This document shows positions 1 to 5,043 of a stretch of DNA of 5,604 nt, piece after piece. A program made the position numbers and the translations under genes. The notes beneath the pieces were generated by a model that ran no database searches, was not told where the DNA came from, and saw only the letters and a list, made by a program, of their open reading frames with translations. Position 1 is the stretch's first letter. Each line of letters begins with the position of its first letter. Origin of the DNA: Armatimonadota bacterium (GTDB taxonomy: Bacteria > Sysuimicrobiota > Sysuimicrobiia > Sysuimicrobiales > Humicultoraceae); contig JACQHU010000067.1 of the NCBI GenBank assembly GCA_016198805.1, forward strand, positions 1-5,604, read 5' to 3'.

Positions 1-342
1 CCGCCGCGTGAGGTGGTGGCGGGTCGCGTGCGGGGTCTGGTCGATGACCTGATCAGGCTGCTGGGGCTTGACTGGCGCCCGCATCCGGATGATATCGTCG
101 TGACGGACGAGTACGTGGGGGAGCGGTCCAGCGTGCCCACGCCGGCGGGCCTGGACGCGATTCGTCTGGTCGCGCGGACCGAGGGGATTCTCCTGGACCC
201 GGTGTACAGCGGAAAGGCGATGGCAGGATTGATCGACATGGTACGCCGCGGGCAGTTCGGCCCGGACCAGACGGTGGTCTTCTGGCACACCGGCGGTCAG
301 CCGGCCCTGTTTGCCTACGCGGCGCAGTTGACGGAGGGGTAG
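1..342 (+). CDS. D-cysteine desulfhydrase / ACC deaminase family PLP enzyme, C-terminal part
   Basis: This is the 3' end of a gene that begins left of the window; the frame is open from base 1 and ends at TAG 340-342, giving 113 visible residues of a family usually about 330 long. The stretch T-P-A-G-L-D-A-I-R-L-V-A-R-T-E-G-I-L-L-D, then P-V-Y-S-G-K-A-M-A-G-L, and the closing H-T-G-G-Q-P-A-L-F-A-Y match what I recall of the C-terminus of E. coli D-cysteine desulfhydrase (DcyD). These enzymes are fold-type II PLP proteins of the cytoplasm that split D-cysteine into pyruvate, sulfide and ammonia; close relatives deaminate 1-aminocyclopropane-1-carboxylate. The PLP lysine and the residues that separate these two activities lie outside the window, so the substrate is not decided. 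GTG codons at 13 and 16 are internal valines, not starts. The next gene follows after two bases. Confidence 0.88.
   Translation, partial: PPREVVAGRVRGLVDDLIRLLGLDWRPHPDDIVVTDEYVGERSSVPTPAGLDAIRLVARTEGILLDPVYSGKAMAGLIDMVRRGQFGPDQTVVFWHTGGQPALFAYAAQLTEG
333..339 (+). promoter_or_regulatory. Shine-Dalgarno site for the gene starting at GTG 345
   Basis: GGAGGGG lies inside the last codons of the desulfhydrase gene, with its GGAGG core ending seven bases before GTG 345. This spacing is ideal and fixes the start of the LmeA-like gene. It also suggests translational coupling across the stop at 340-342. Confidence 0.8.
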
Positions 343-344
343 CG

Positions 345-1070
345 GTGGGCCGCCTTCGGGTCCGCCTCATTGGCGCCGCGTTGCTGATCGGGCTGGTCGC
401 GCTGCCCGCGCTGGGCGACGACGACGCGCTCCTGCGCCGCGCCTTCGGCGCGTTCATGCGGTCGGCCGACGAACTGCGGATCGAAGCGATCCCAGATCTC
501 TACGACGGCGGATACGCCCGCATCACCGCCATCGGGCGCGGCGTCCACGTGGTGAACAGCCCGCGCATCGACGAGGCGATGATCCGCCTGGTCGGCGTGA
601 GCCTGGACCCCGCGGCGCTGCGCGCCGGCACGCTGAAAGTGCTCGACTACCGCGACAGCGCCCTGCATGTGCGCGTGCAGCTGCGCAGCGTGCAGGAGTT
701 CTTCAACGCGGGCAGCGCGCTGGAAGATATCCGGCTGTGGTCGGAGAACGGCTATCTGCTGGGCACCGGGACCGTGATCTTTCAGGGACGGCCGACGCGG
801 CTGCGCATGAAGGGGTTCTTCGCGGTCTCGGGCACCACCGAGGTGTACTTCTACTTTGACACGCTCCATGCCAACGGGATTCCGGTGCTGACGGTGATCA
901 TCCGCGACCTGGAGCGGCAGATCAACCCGATCCTCCATCAACGAGACTGGCCCGTCACGTTCAGGATTCGCTCGCTGCGGCTCGACGCCCAGGGGCTGAC
1001 CATCAGCAGCCAGGGAGATGGGACGTGCCCGACCTGTGGCGGCGGGGCCCAGCCGACCTATGCCCCGTAG
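345..1070 (+). CDS. Exported LmeA-like (DUF2993) phospholipid-binding protein
   Basis: The product is 241 residues from GTG 345, which has a strong Shine-Dalgarno at 333-339. Residues 1-24 form a signal peptide: R4 and R6-type basic start, hydrophobic I9-L20, then P-A-L-G before an acidic D-D-D. There is no lipobox cysteine, so the protein is probably released or retained by lipids outside the membrane. The mature part reads like the DUF2993/LmeA family: a helical start, a repeated beta pattern with I-R-L-V-G-V-S-L-D-P near 80-89, and a long run of alternating hydrophobic strands (L98-L113, G136-I145, E167-F171). Family members bind phospholipids; mycobacterial LmeA affects lipomannan elongation. 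The role here is unknown. The tail T-C-P-T-C-G-G-G (227-234) is unusual for the family as I know it. The gene's last 11 bases overlap the next start. The assignment rests on remembered family pattern, not a search. Confidence 0.7.
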   Translation: MGRLRVRLIGAALLIGLVALPALGDDDALLRRAFGAFMRSADELRIEAIPDLYDGGYARITAIGRGVHVVNSPRIDEAMIRLVGVSLDPAALRAGTLKVLDYRDSALHVRVQLRSVQEFFNAGSALEDIRLWSENGYLLGTGTVIFQGRPTRLRMKGFFAVSGTTEVYFYFDTLHANGIPVLTVIIRDLERQINPILHQRDWPVTFRIRSLRLDAQGLTISSQGDGTCPTCGGGAQPTYAP

Positions 1071-1809
1071 CCGGCCGCGCATCCTCGTGACCGTGCGGCG
1101 CACGCCCGCAGATGCGGCCTCAGCCGCCGACTACGCGAGGCGGGTGCGCTACTACGCGGACGCGGTTCGCGCCGGCGGTGGGGTGCCGACAGTGGTCACC
1201 CCGGACGATGCCATCCCCGGTGCCTTCGATGGATTACTGCTGGCCGGCGGTGCCGACGTGCATCCGCGGTCCTATGGGCAGCCGATCAACCCCGCGGTGC
1301 GCGAGACGCTGTCCATCGACGCCGCGCGGGACGCCATGGAGATAGAGCTGGCGCGCAGAGCACTCGGCGCCGACGTGCCCATCTTTTGCATCTGTCGCGG
1401 CGTCCAGTTGATCAATGTCGCGGCCGGTGGGACGCTGTGGCAGGATCTCTCGCTCGCTGGCGTCGATCCTCGAGCGCACGACCAGGACGGCCACCTGCCG
1501 GTGTGGGAACCTGTCCACGGGGTGAGCGTGGTGCCTGGGACCCATCTCGCCGAGATCATCGGCGCGAGCGACACAGGGGTGAACTCCTACCACCATCAGG
1601 CCGTCGCCGATCCGGCCCCGGGATTCCGTATCGTCGCGCGGGCCCCAGACGGCACCATCGAAGCCATCGAGAGCGAACGCCACCGGTTCGTGCTGGGGGT
1701 GCAGTGGCACCCCGAGCGCATGGTGGGCCATCATCCGCTCCAGCGGCGGCTGTTCGAGCGTTTCGTGGCCGCCGCCGGCGGTGAATCGTCCGGGCCGCCC
1801 CTGGGCTGA
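1060..1809 (+). CDS. Gamma-glutamyl-gamma-aminobutyrate hydrolase-like (peptidase C26) amidotransferase-fold enzyme
   Basis: Predicted 249-residue cytoplasmic hydrolase with a class I glutamine amidotransferase fold. Visible marks are L-A-G-G-A-D-V-H-P-R-S-Y-G (61-73), the nucleophile elbow F-C-I-C-R-G-V-Q (109-116, with C112 the expected catalytic cysteine), A-A-G-G-T-L-W-Q-D-L (121-130), N-S-Y-H-H-Q-A-V (175-182) and the catalytic His-Glu in Q-W-H-P-E-R-M (H217, E219). These match the PuuD type, which cleaves gamma-glutamyl-GABA in putrescine breakdown; related proteins act on other gamma-glutamyl amides, and no other putrescine gene is near, so the substrate is open. I prefer ATG 1060 because the protein then starts directly at the conserved R-P-R-I-L-V-T strand and overlaps the upstream stop by only 11 bases. 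An in-frame ATG at 1018 adds 14 residues but has its purine-rich tract directly against it. The stop TGA is 1807-1809. Confidence 0.88.
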   Translation: MPRSRPRILVTVRRTPADAASAADYARRVRYYADAVRAGGGVPTVVTPDDAIPGAFDGLLLAGGADVHPRSYGQPINPAVRETLSIDAARDAMEIELARRALGADVPIFCICRGVQLINVAAGGTLWQDLSLAGVDPRAHDQDGHLPVWEPVHGVSVVPGTHLAEIIGASDTGVNSYHHQAVADPAPGFRIVARAPDGTIEAIESERHRFVLGVQWHPERMVGHHPLQRRLFERFVAAAGGESSGPPLG

Positions 1810-1819
1810 GGCGAGGCTG

Positions 1820-3139
1820 ATGCGACGGATCAGGATGGTTTCGCTCCTCCTGTGGACCGCGGTGCTCCTGTCGACCGCGGTGACGATGGGTGCGCCCGCC
1901 GATCTCCCGGTGGTGCACCGCATCATCATCGACGGCATCATCTCCCCGTCCACGGCCCGGTTCATCGTTCGCGCCACCAGCCAGGCGGAGGCCGACCGCG
2001 CGCAAGCGCTGGTGGTCCTGCTGGACACGCCGGGCGGCCTGCTCAAGTCCACCGACGACATGACCAAGGCGATCCTGAACGCGCGGGTCCCCGTGATCGT
2101 CTACATCGCCCCGCGCGGGGCCCGGGCGGCATCCGCCGGGGTCTTCATCACCTACGCCGCGCACGTCGCGGCCATGGCGCCGGCGACCCGCCTGGGCGCG
2201 GCGACACCCGTGGCCGTCGGCGGAGACGGCCAGCAGCCGGACAAGGCGATGATGGAAAAGGTCACCAACGACATGGTGGCCAACATCCAGGCCATGGCCC
2301 GGCGGCGGGGGCGCAACGCCGACTGGGCCGAGAAGGCCATCCGGAAGGCCGTCTCCATCACCGAGGAAGAGGCGGTGAAGCTGAACGTCGTGAACTTTGT
2401 CGCCGAAGATTTCACCGACCTGCTGCGCAAGCTCGACGGGCGTACCGTGGACACCGATCTCGGGCCGCATACGCTGCAGACGGCCCGGGCGCGCGTCGTT
2501 GATGTCGAGATGGACATCACCGAGCGATTCCTGGCGTTGCTCTCCGATCCCAACATCGGGTTCATCCTGATGAACATCGGCATCCTGGGCGTGCTGGTCG
2601 AACTGTACAACCCCGGAGCGGTGCTCCCGGGTGTCGTCGGCGGCATCGCGCTCATCCTGGGCCTGGCCTCATTCGCCATCCTGCAGGTCAACGTGGCCGG
2701 CCTTTTGCTCATCGCGTTCGCCATCCTGCTCTTCATCGCCGACGTCAAAGTCCCCGGGCACGGCGTGCTGACCGTCGGCGGTGTCATCGCCTTCATCTTT
2801 GGCGCGGTCCTGCTGACCGAACGCCAGGCCCCGGTGCTGCAGATCTCGATCCGCCTGATCATCCTGGTGGCGGTCCTGTTAGCCACGTTCTTCCTGTTCG
2901 CCGTCAGTGCCGGTCTGCGGGCGCAGCGGGCCGCGCCGCGGAGCGGCGGCGAGCGCCTGATCGGGGCGGTGGGCGTGGCGCGCTCCCGCCTGGATCCCGA
3001 CGGCGTGGTCCACGTCCAGGGCGAGATGTGGACCGCCGTGGCCATCGGCGGGCCGATCGACGACGGGCAGCCCGTCAGGGTCGTGGCGCTGGACGGCCTG
3101 CGGTTGCGTGTCGAACCGCATCCAGGGTCCTCGCGATAA
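1820..3139 (+). CDS. nfeD: NfeD family protein with ClpP-class serine protease domain (NfeD long form)
   Basis: Membrane protein of 439 residues. Order of parts: signal peptide or anchor (about 5-24), a periplasm- or outside-facing ClpP/SppA-like domain (about 30-205), a membrane block (hydrophobic segments near 246-262, 270-288, 292-308, 317-333 and 344-364) and a soluble OB-fold NfeD tail (about 378-433, with G-V-V-H-V-Q-G-E-M-W-T-A). The protease motifs L-L-D-T-P-G-G-L (67-74) and A-S-A-G-V-F-I (104-110) are clear. S105 is the expected nucleophile, and K147 in E-K-V-T-N-D-M the expected base, as in the archaeal 1510-N Ser-Lys dyad. That archaeal enzyme cuts the C-terminus of a stomatin-like protein, but no stomatin gene is visible here. 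Start choice: ATG 1820 lies 10 bases after the preceding stop with TGAGG at 1807-1811 in front. An in-frame GTG at 1781 would overlap the previous gene and put extra charged residues before the signal peptide. Confidence 0.92.
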   Translation: MRRIRMVSLLLWTAVLLSTAVTMGAPADLPVVHRIIIDGIISPSTARFIVRATSQAEADRAQALVVLLDTPGGLLKSTDDMTKAILNARVPVIVYIAPRGARAASAGVFITYAAHVAAMAPATRLGAATPVAVGGDGQQPDKAMMEKVTNDMVANIQAMARRRGRNADWAEKAIRKAVSITEEEAVKLNVVNFVAEDFTDLLRKLDGRTVDTDLGPHTLQTARARVVDVEMDITERFLALLSDPNIGFILMNIGILGVLVELYNPGAVLPGVVGGIALILGLASFAILQVNVAGLLLIAFAILLFIADVKVPGHGVLTVGGVIAFIFGAVLLTERQAPVLQISIRLIILVAVLLATFFLFAVSAGLRAQRAAPRSGGERLIGAVGVARSRLDPDGVVHVQGEMWTAVAIGGPIDDGQPVRVVALDGLRLRVEPHPGSSR

Positions 3140-3156
3140 CCTCGCGGTGGGCGCGC

Positions 3157-3636
3157 GTGACGGTGGAGGCTTCGGGCGCCGCGGTCGTGGAGACGCATGC
3201 GCCGGCGGCGACCGAAGCCCTCGGCCGCCGCCTCGGCGGCCGCCTGCGCGCGGGGGACGTGGTGGCGTTGATCGGCCCCCTGGGATCCGGAAAGACGGTG
3301 CTCGCCCGCGGGATGGCCCGGGGGGCCGGCGCGAGCGGCTACATGGCGAGTCCGTCGTTCGTGGTGATCAGGGAGTACCCGGGACCGGTCCGGGTCGTTC
3401 ACGTCGACCTGTACCGGCTCGAACGCGCGGATGAGATCGACGACCTGGGGCTGGACGAACTGCTGGATGGGGCCGCCATCGTCATCGTGGAGTGGGCCGA
3501 CCGCGCGCCCTGGGTGCTGCCGCCCGATCATCTGCGGATCGAGTGCGCGATGGGCCCCGGGTCCCGAGATCGCGTCTTCACCATCGTCGTCCCAGCCGCC
3601 CTGCGCGCCCGGCTTGCTCCGGTGGTCGAGGTCTAG
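3157..3636 (+). CDS. tsaE: tRNA threonylcarbamoyladenosine biosynthesis ATPase TsaE
   Basis: Predicted P-loop ATPase of 159 residues, the normal size for TsaE, which binds the TsaB-TsaD pair and is needed for repeated rounds of t6A synthesis. Seen in order: an N-terminal helix A-T-E-A-L-G-R-R-L (18-26), Walker A G-P-L-G-S-G-K-T (40-47), the switch-like motif S-P-S-F (65-68; usually S/T-P-T-F), V-H-V-D-L-Y-R-L (81-88, including the usual D and Y), the D-E-I-D-D-L-G-L-D-E segment (92-101) and V-E-W-A-D (111-115; usually E-W-x-E). The start is uncertain. GTG 3157 is 17 bases after the nfeD stop with GGTGGG at 3146-3151 in front, and GTG 3163 is an equally short alternative. The longer open frame from 3028 would run through the nfeD tail with no TsaE-like sequence and is rejected. 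The stop is TAG 3634-3636, with tsaB starting three bases later. Confidence 0.93.
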   Translation: MTVEASGAAVVETHAPAATEALGRRLGGRLRAGDVVALIGPLGSGKTVLARGMARGAGASGYMASPSFVVIREYPGPVRVVHVDLYRLERADEIDDLGLDELLDGAAIVIVEWADRAPWVLPPDHLRIECAMGPGSRDRVFTIVVPAALRARLAPVVEV

Positions 3637-3639
3637 CGC

Positions 3640-4368
3640 GTGCGGGTGCTGGCCATCGAGACGGCCACGACCCGGGGAGGCGTCGCTCTGGTCGACGCGG
3701 GCGGCGCGCTGGCGGAGCGCGCCGCGTACGTCCCCGGGCAGCACCTGGAGTGGCTGGTCGGCGCCATCGCCGCGACGCTCGCCGAGGCGGGAGCAGACAG
3801 GGACGCCGTCGAGGGGCTGGCGGTGTCGCTCGGCCCCGGCGGGTTCACCAGCCTGCGGATCGGTCTGATGACGGCCTGCGCATGGGCGCAGACCGCGGGG
3901 CGCCCGCTGGTCGGCGTGTCCACGCTCGATGCTATCGCCGCAGGGATCCCCATACCAGAGGGCCGGATTGACGCGTCAGCGGCCGGCAGCGCGGGAAGCG
4001 GCCATCTGGTGCTGGCCGCCGTCGATGCCAGGCGCGGGGAGATTGCCGCGGCGCTGTTTCGCCGCACTGACGGGCTCCAGCGCCTGACCGCAGACCTGGT
4101 CGTGGCGCCGGAGCACCTCCGCGATCGGCTTCCGCCGATCGCCGAGCCGGTGGTCGTGGCGGGGGACGCGCTCGAGCAGCACCGCGAGACGATTGTGGCG
4201 ACCCTGGCGCCCTGGGCCGGGGTGGCCGACCGCGAACACTGGTGGCCTCGTGCCTCGGTCACGGGGACGCTCGGCCGGGCCCGCCTGATCCGGGGGGAGC
4301 GCGACGATCCCCTGCGGCTCGTCCCGCGCTACGCCCGGCGGCTCGACGCGCGGGAGTTTGCGGGCTGA
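3640..4368 (+). CDS. tsaB: tRNA threonylcarbamoyladenosine biosynthesis protein TsaB
   Basis: The product is 242 residues with an ASKHA fold. TsaB is a non-catalytic relative of TsaD; it dimerises with TsaD and holds the t6A synthase together with TsaE. The start is GTG 3640, with GAGGT at 3628-3632 seven bases before it and only three bases after the tsaE stop. Diagnostic sequence: V-L-A-I-E-T-A-T at the N-terminus (3-10), Q-H-L-E-W-L (34-39, where H-S-E-x-L is usual), G-P-G-G-F-T-S-L-R-I-G (65-75; usually G-P-G-S-F-T-G-L-R-I-G), G-V-S-T-L-D-A-I-A (92-100) and V-D-A-R-R-G-E-I (128-135). Between the last two motifs sits a loop of about 20 residues rich in Gly, Ala and Ser (about 103-121), longer than in the short TsaB forms I know. 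The C-terminus V-P-R-Y-A-R-R closes in the usual manner. The stop is TGA 4366-4368, followed by a 144-base gap before rimI. Confidence 0.93.
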   Translation: MRVLAIETATTRGGVALVDAGGALAERAAYVPGQHLEWLVGAIAATLAEAGADRDAVEGLAVSLGPGGFTSLRIGLMTACAWAQTAGRPLVGVSTLDAIAAGIPIPEGRIDASAAGSAGSGHLVLAAVDARRGEIAAALFRRTDGLQRLTADLVVAPEHLRDRLPPIAEPVVVAGDALEQHRETIVATLAPWAGVADREHWWPRASVTGTLGRARLIRGERDDPLRLVPRYARRLDAREFAG

Positions 4369-4439
4369 GGCGATGGGCATCGGGCCGCCCGCAGGATGGC
4401 CTGCAGGAACCCCGACGCACATTCCAGAAGGTGAGTCGC

Positions 4440-4460
4440 GCCGGCCCGTACCGGGCCGGC
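4440..4460 (+). repeat. Perfect inverted repeat / hairpin upstream of the rimI ribosome site
   Basis: GCCGGCCCG (4440-4448) and CGGGCCGGC (4452-4460) are perfect reverse complements around the three bases TAC, giving a 9-bp all-GC stem. It ends six bases before the Shine-Dalgarno run. There is no T-run downstream, so an intrinsic terminator is unlikely. As a palindrome in DNA it could also be an operator, but no regulator is near. Confidence 0.6.
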
Positions 4461-4466
4461 ACGTCC

Positions 4467-4477
4467 GGAGGAGGGAG
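4467..4477 (+). promoter_or_regulatory. Strong but distant Shine-Dalgarno run for rimI
   Basis: GGAGGAGGGAG contains AGGAGG (4469-4474), the best ribosome-binding match in the window. No ATG, GTG or TTG lies at a usable distance after it. The rimI ATG is 38 bases beyond AGGAGG, but only about 12 if the hairpin at 4478-4503 is folded out. The run lies exactly between two hairpins and should be single-stranded. Confidence 0.5.
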
Positions 4478-4503
4478 CCGACGGCGCGTTCTCGCGTCGT
4501 CGG
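4478..4503 (+). repeat. Hairpin between the Shine-Dalgarno run and the rimI start
   Basis: CCGACGGCGCG (4478-4488) pairs over its full length with CGCGTCGTCGG (4493-4503), 11 bp with one G-U wobble (4484 with 4497) and a TTCT loop. It starts at the base after the Shine-Dalgarno run and ends nine bases before ATG 4513. An alternative 5-bp outer helix, GTCCG 4463-4467 with CGGAC 4505-4509, could add to it and leave the ribosome site in a bulge. Confidence 0.6.
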
Positions 4504-4512
4504 ACGGACACC

Positions 4513-5028
4513 ATGAAGCAGATCACCCGCATTCGCGTCGAACCGATGAGGCTCGAGCACATCCCGCGCGTGCGCGAGATCGAACAGGAGTCCTTTTCCT
4601 CGCCGTGGCCAAAGGACGCCTACCGGGCCGAGATCGAGGAGAATCAGGTCGCGTGCTACATCGTTGCTCGGGACGCCCAGGATGAGATTGTCGGTTTTGG
4701 CGGGATGTGGGTCATCTTCGATGAAGCCCACGTCACCACCATTGCCGTCGATCGCCGGCGCCGCGGCGAAGGCATCGGCAAGCGCCTGCTGCTCGCGCTC
4801 ATCGACCGCGCGCTGGAGCGAGGGGCCCGCTGGATGACCCTGGAGGTCCGGCCGTCCAACGCCGTCGCCCTGTCCATGTACCGCGCCTTCGGCTTCCGCG
4901 ACGTGGCGCTGCGCAAGCGATACTACAGCGATAACGGCGAGGACGCAGTCGTCATGTGGAGCGGCAACCTCAGGGACCCGGAGTCGCACACCCGCCTCGC
5001 GGCATTCCGCCGGGAAGTGGAGTTCTAG
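4513..5028 (+). CDS. rimI: Ribosomal protein bS18-alanine N-acetyltransferase RimI
   Basis: GNAT acetyltransferase of 171 residues that moves an acetyl group from acetyl-CoA to the N-terminal alanine of ribosomal protein bS18. RimI features in order: I-R-V-E-P-M (7-12), I-E-Q-E-S-F-S-S-P-W (23-32), G-F-G-G-M-W (61-66), D-E-A-H-V-T-T-I-A-V (70-79), the acetyl-CoA loop R82-x-x-G85-x-G87 with I-G-K-R-L-L, L-E-V-R-P-S-N (110-116; E111 is the expected general base), M-Y-R-A-F-G-F (122-128; Y123 the expected general acid) and R-K-R-Y-Y-S-D-N-G-E-D-A (134-145) followed by M-W. It carries about 20 residues past M148-W149, so it is slightly longer than the usual 145-160. ATG 4513 is the only start that gives a RimI-like N-terminus; no ribosome site lies at normal linear distance. 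The position between tsaB and tsaD is the common arrangement. The stop is TAG 5026-5028. Confidence 0.93.
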   Translation: MKQITRIRVEPMRLEHIPRVREIEQESFSSPWPKDAYRAEIEENQVACYIVARDAQDEIVGFGGMWVIFDEAHVTTIAVDRRRRGEGIGKRLLLALIDRALERGARWMTLEVRPSNAVALSMYRAFGFRDVALRKRYYSDNGEDAVVMWSGNLRDPESHTRLAAFRREVEF

Positions 5029-5043
5029 CCGCAGCCTGCCCGC

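Larger units (their letters stand above)
4369..4512 (+). promoter_or_regulatory. Structured rimI leader (intergenic region)
   Basis: These 144 bases are the only real gap in the window. From left to right they hold a small PstI-like inverted repeat (GCAGG 4391-4395 with CCTGC 4400-4404), a strong hairpin at 4440-4460, a very strong Shine-Dalgarno run at 4467-4477, a second strong hairpin at 4478-4503 and a 9-base spacer to ATG 4513. No T-run follows either hairpin, so this is not a classical terminator. No convincing -35/-10 pair is visible, though high-GC promoters are hard to see by eye. A 47-codon open frame (ATG 4373 to TGA 4514-4516) also crosses the gap and overlaps the rimI ATG by four bases. 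The layout suggests translational control of rimI, which is inference. Confidence 0.45.

Noticed and set aside
1018..1059. Upstream ATG extension of the gamma-glutamyl hydrolase
   Set aside because: The extra 14 residues have no family resemblance and the purine run touches the ATG directly; ATG 1060 places the conserved first strand near the N-terminus.
315..1103. Open frame of 262 codons on the minus strand
   Set aside because: Antisense to the LmeA-like gene, which has a signal peptide and a strong ribosome site; the minus product is Arg/Ala/Gln-rich without any domain I know.
2108..2121. 14-base palindrome GCCCCGCGCGGGGC
   Set aside because: It is inside nfeD, encodes a conserved stretch of the protease domain, and cannot form a stable hairpin loop; composition explains it.
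3028..3156. Upstream extension of tsaE into nfeD
   Set aside because: The extension is the out-of-frame reading of the conserved NfeD OB-fold tail and would make TsaE far longer than its family.
3222..3242. Perfect 9-bp inverted repeat CGGCCGCCG/CGGCGGCCG with a 3-base loop
   Set aside because: It lies inside the tsaE coding sequence and is made of GC-rich codons for L-G-R-R-L-G-G-R; chance in this composition is likely.
2152..3744. Open frame of 530 codons on the minus strand
   Set aside because: It lies opposite nfeD, tsaE and tsaB, has low-complexity Arg/Ser/Pro/Thr-rich sequence and no recognisable domain. This is the usual antisense shadow of high-GC codon use.
4440..4460. Intrinsic terminator after tsaB
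   Set aside because: The stem is strong, but no T-run follows, and the next genes belong to the same pathway set without a visible promoter of their own.
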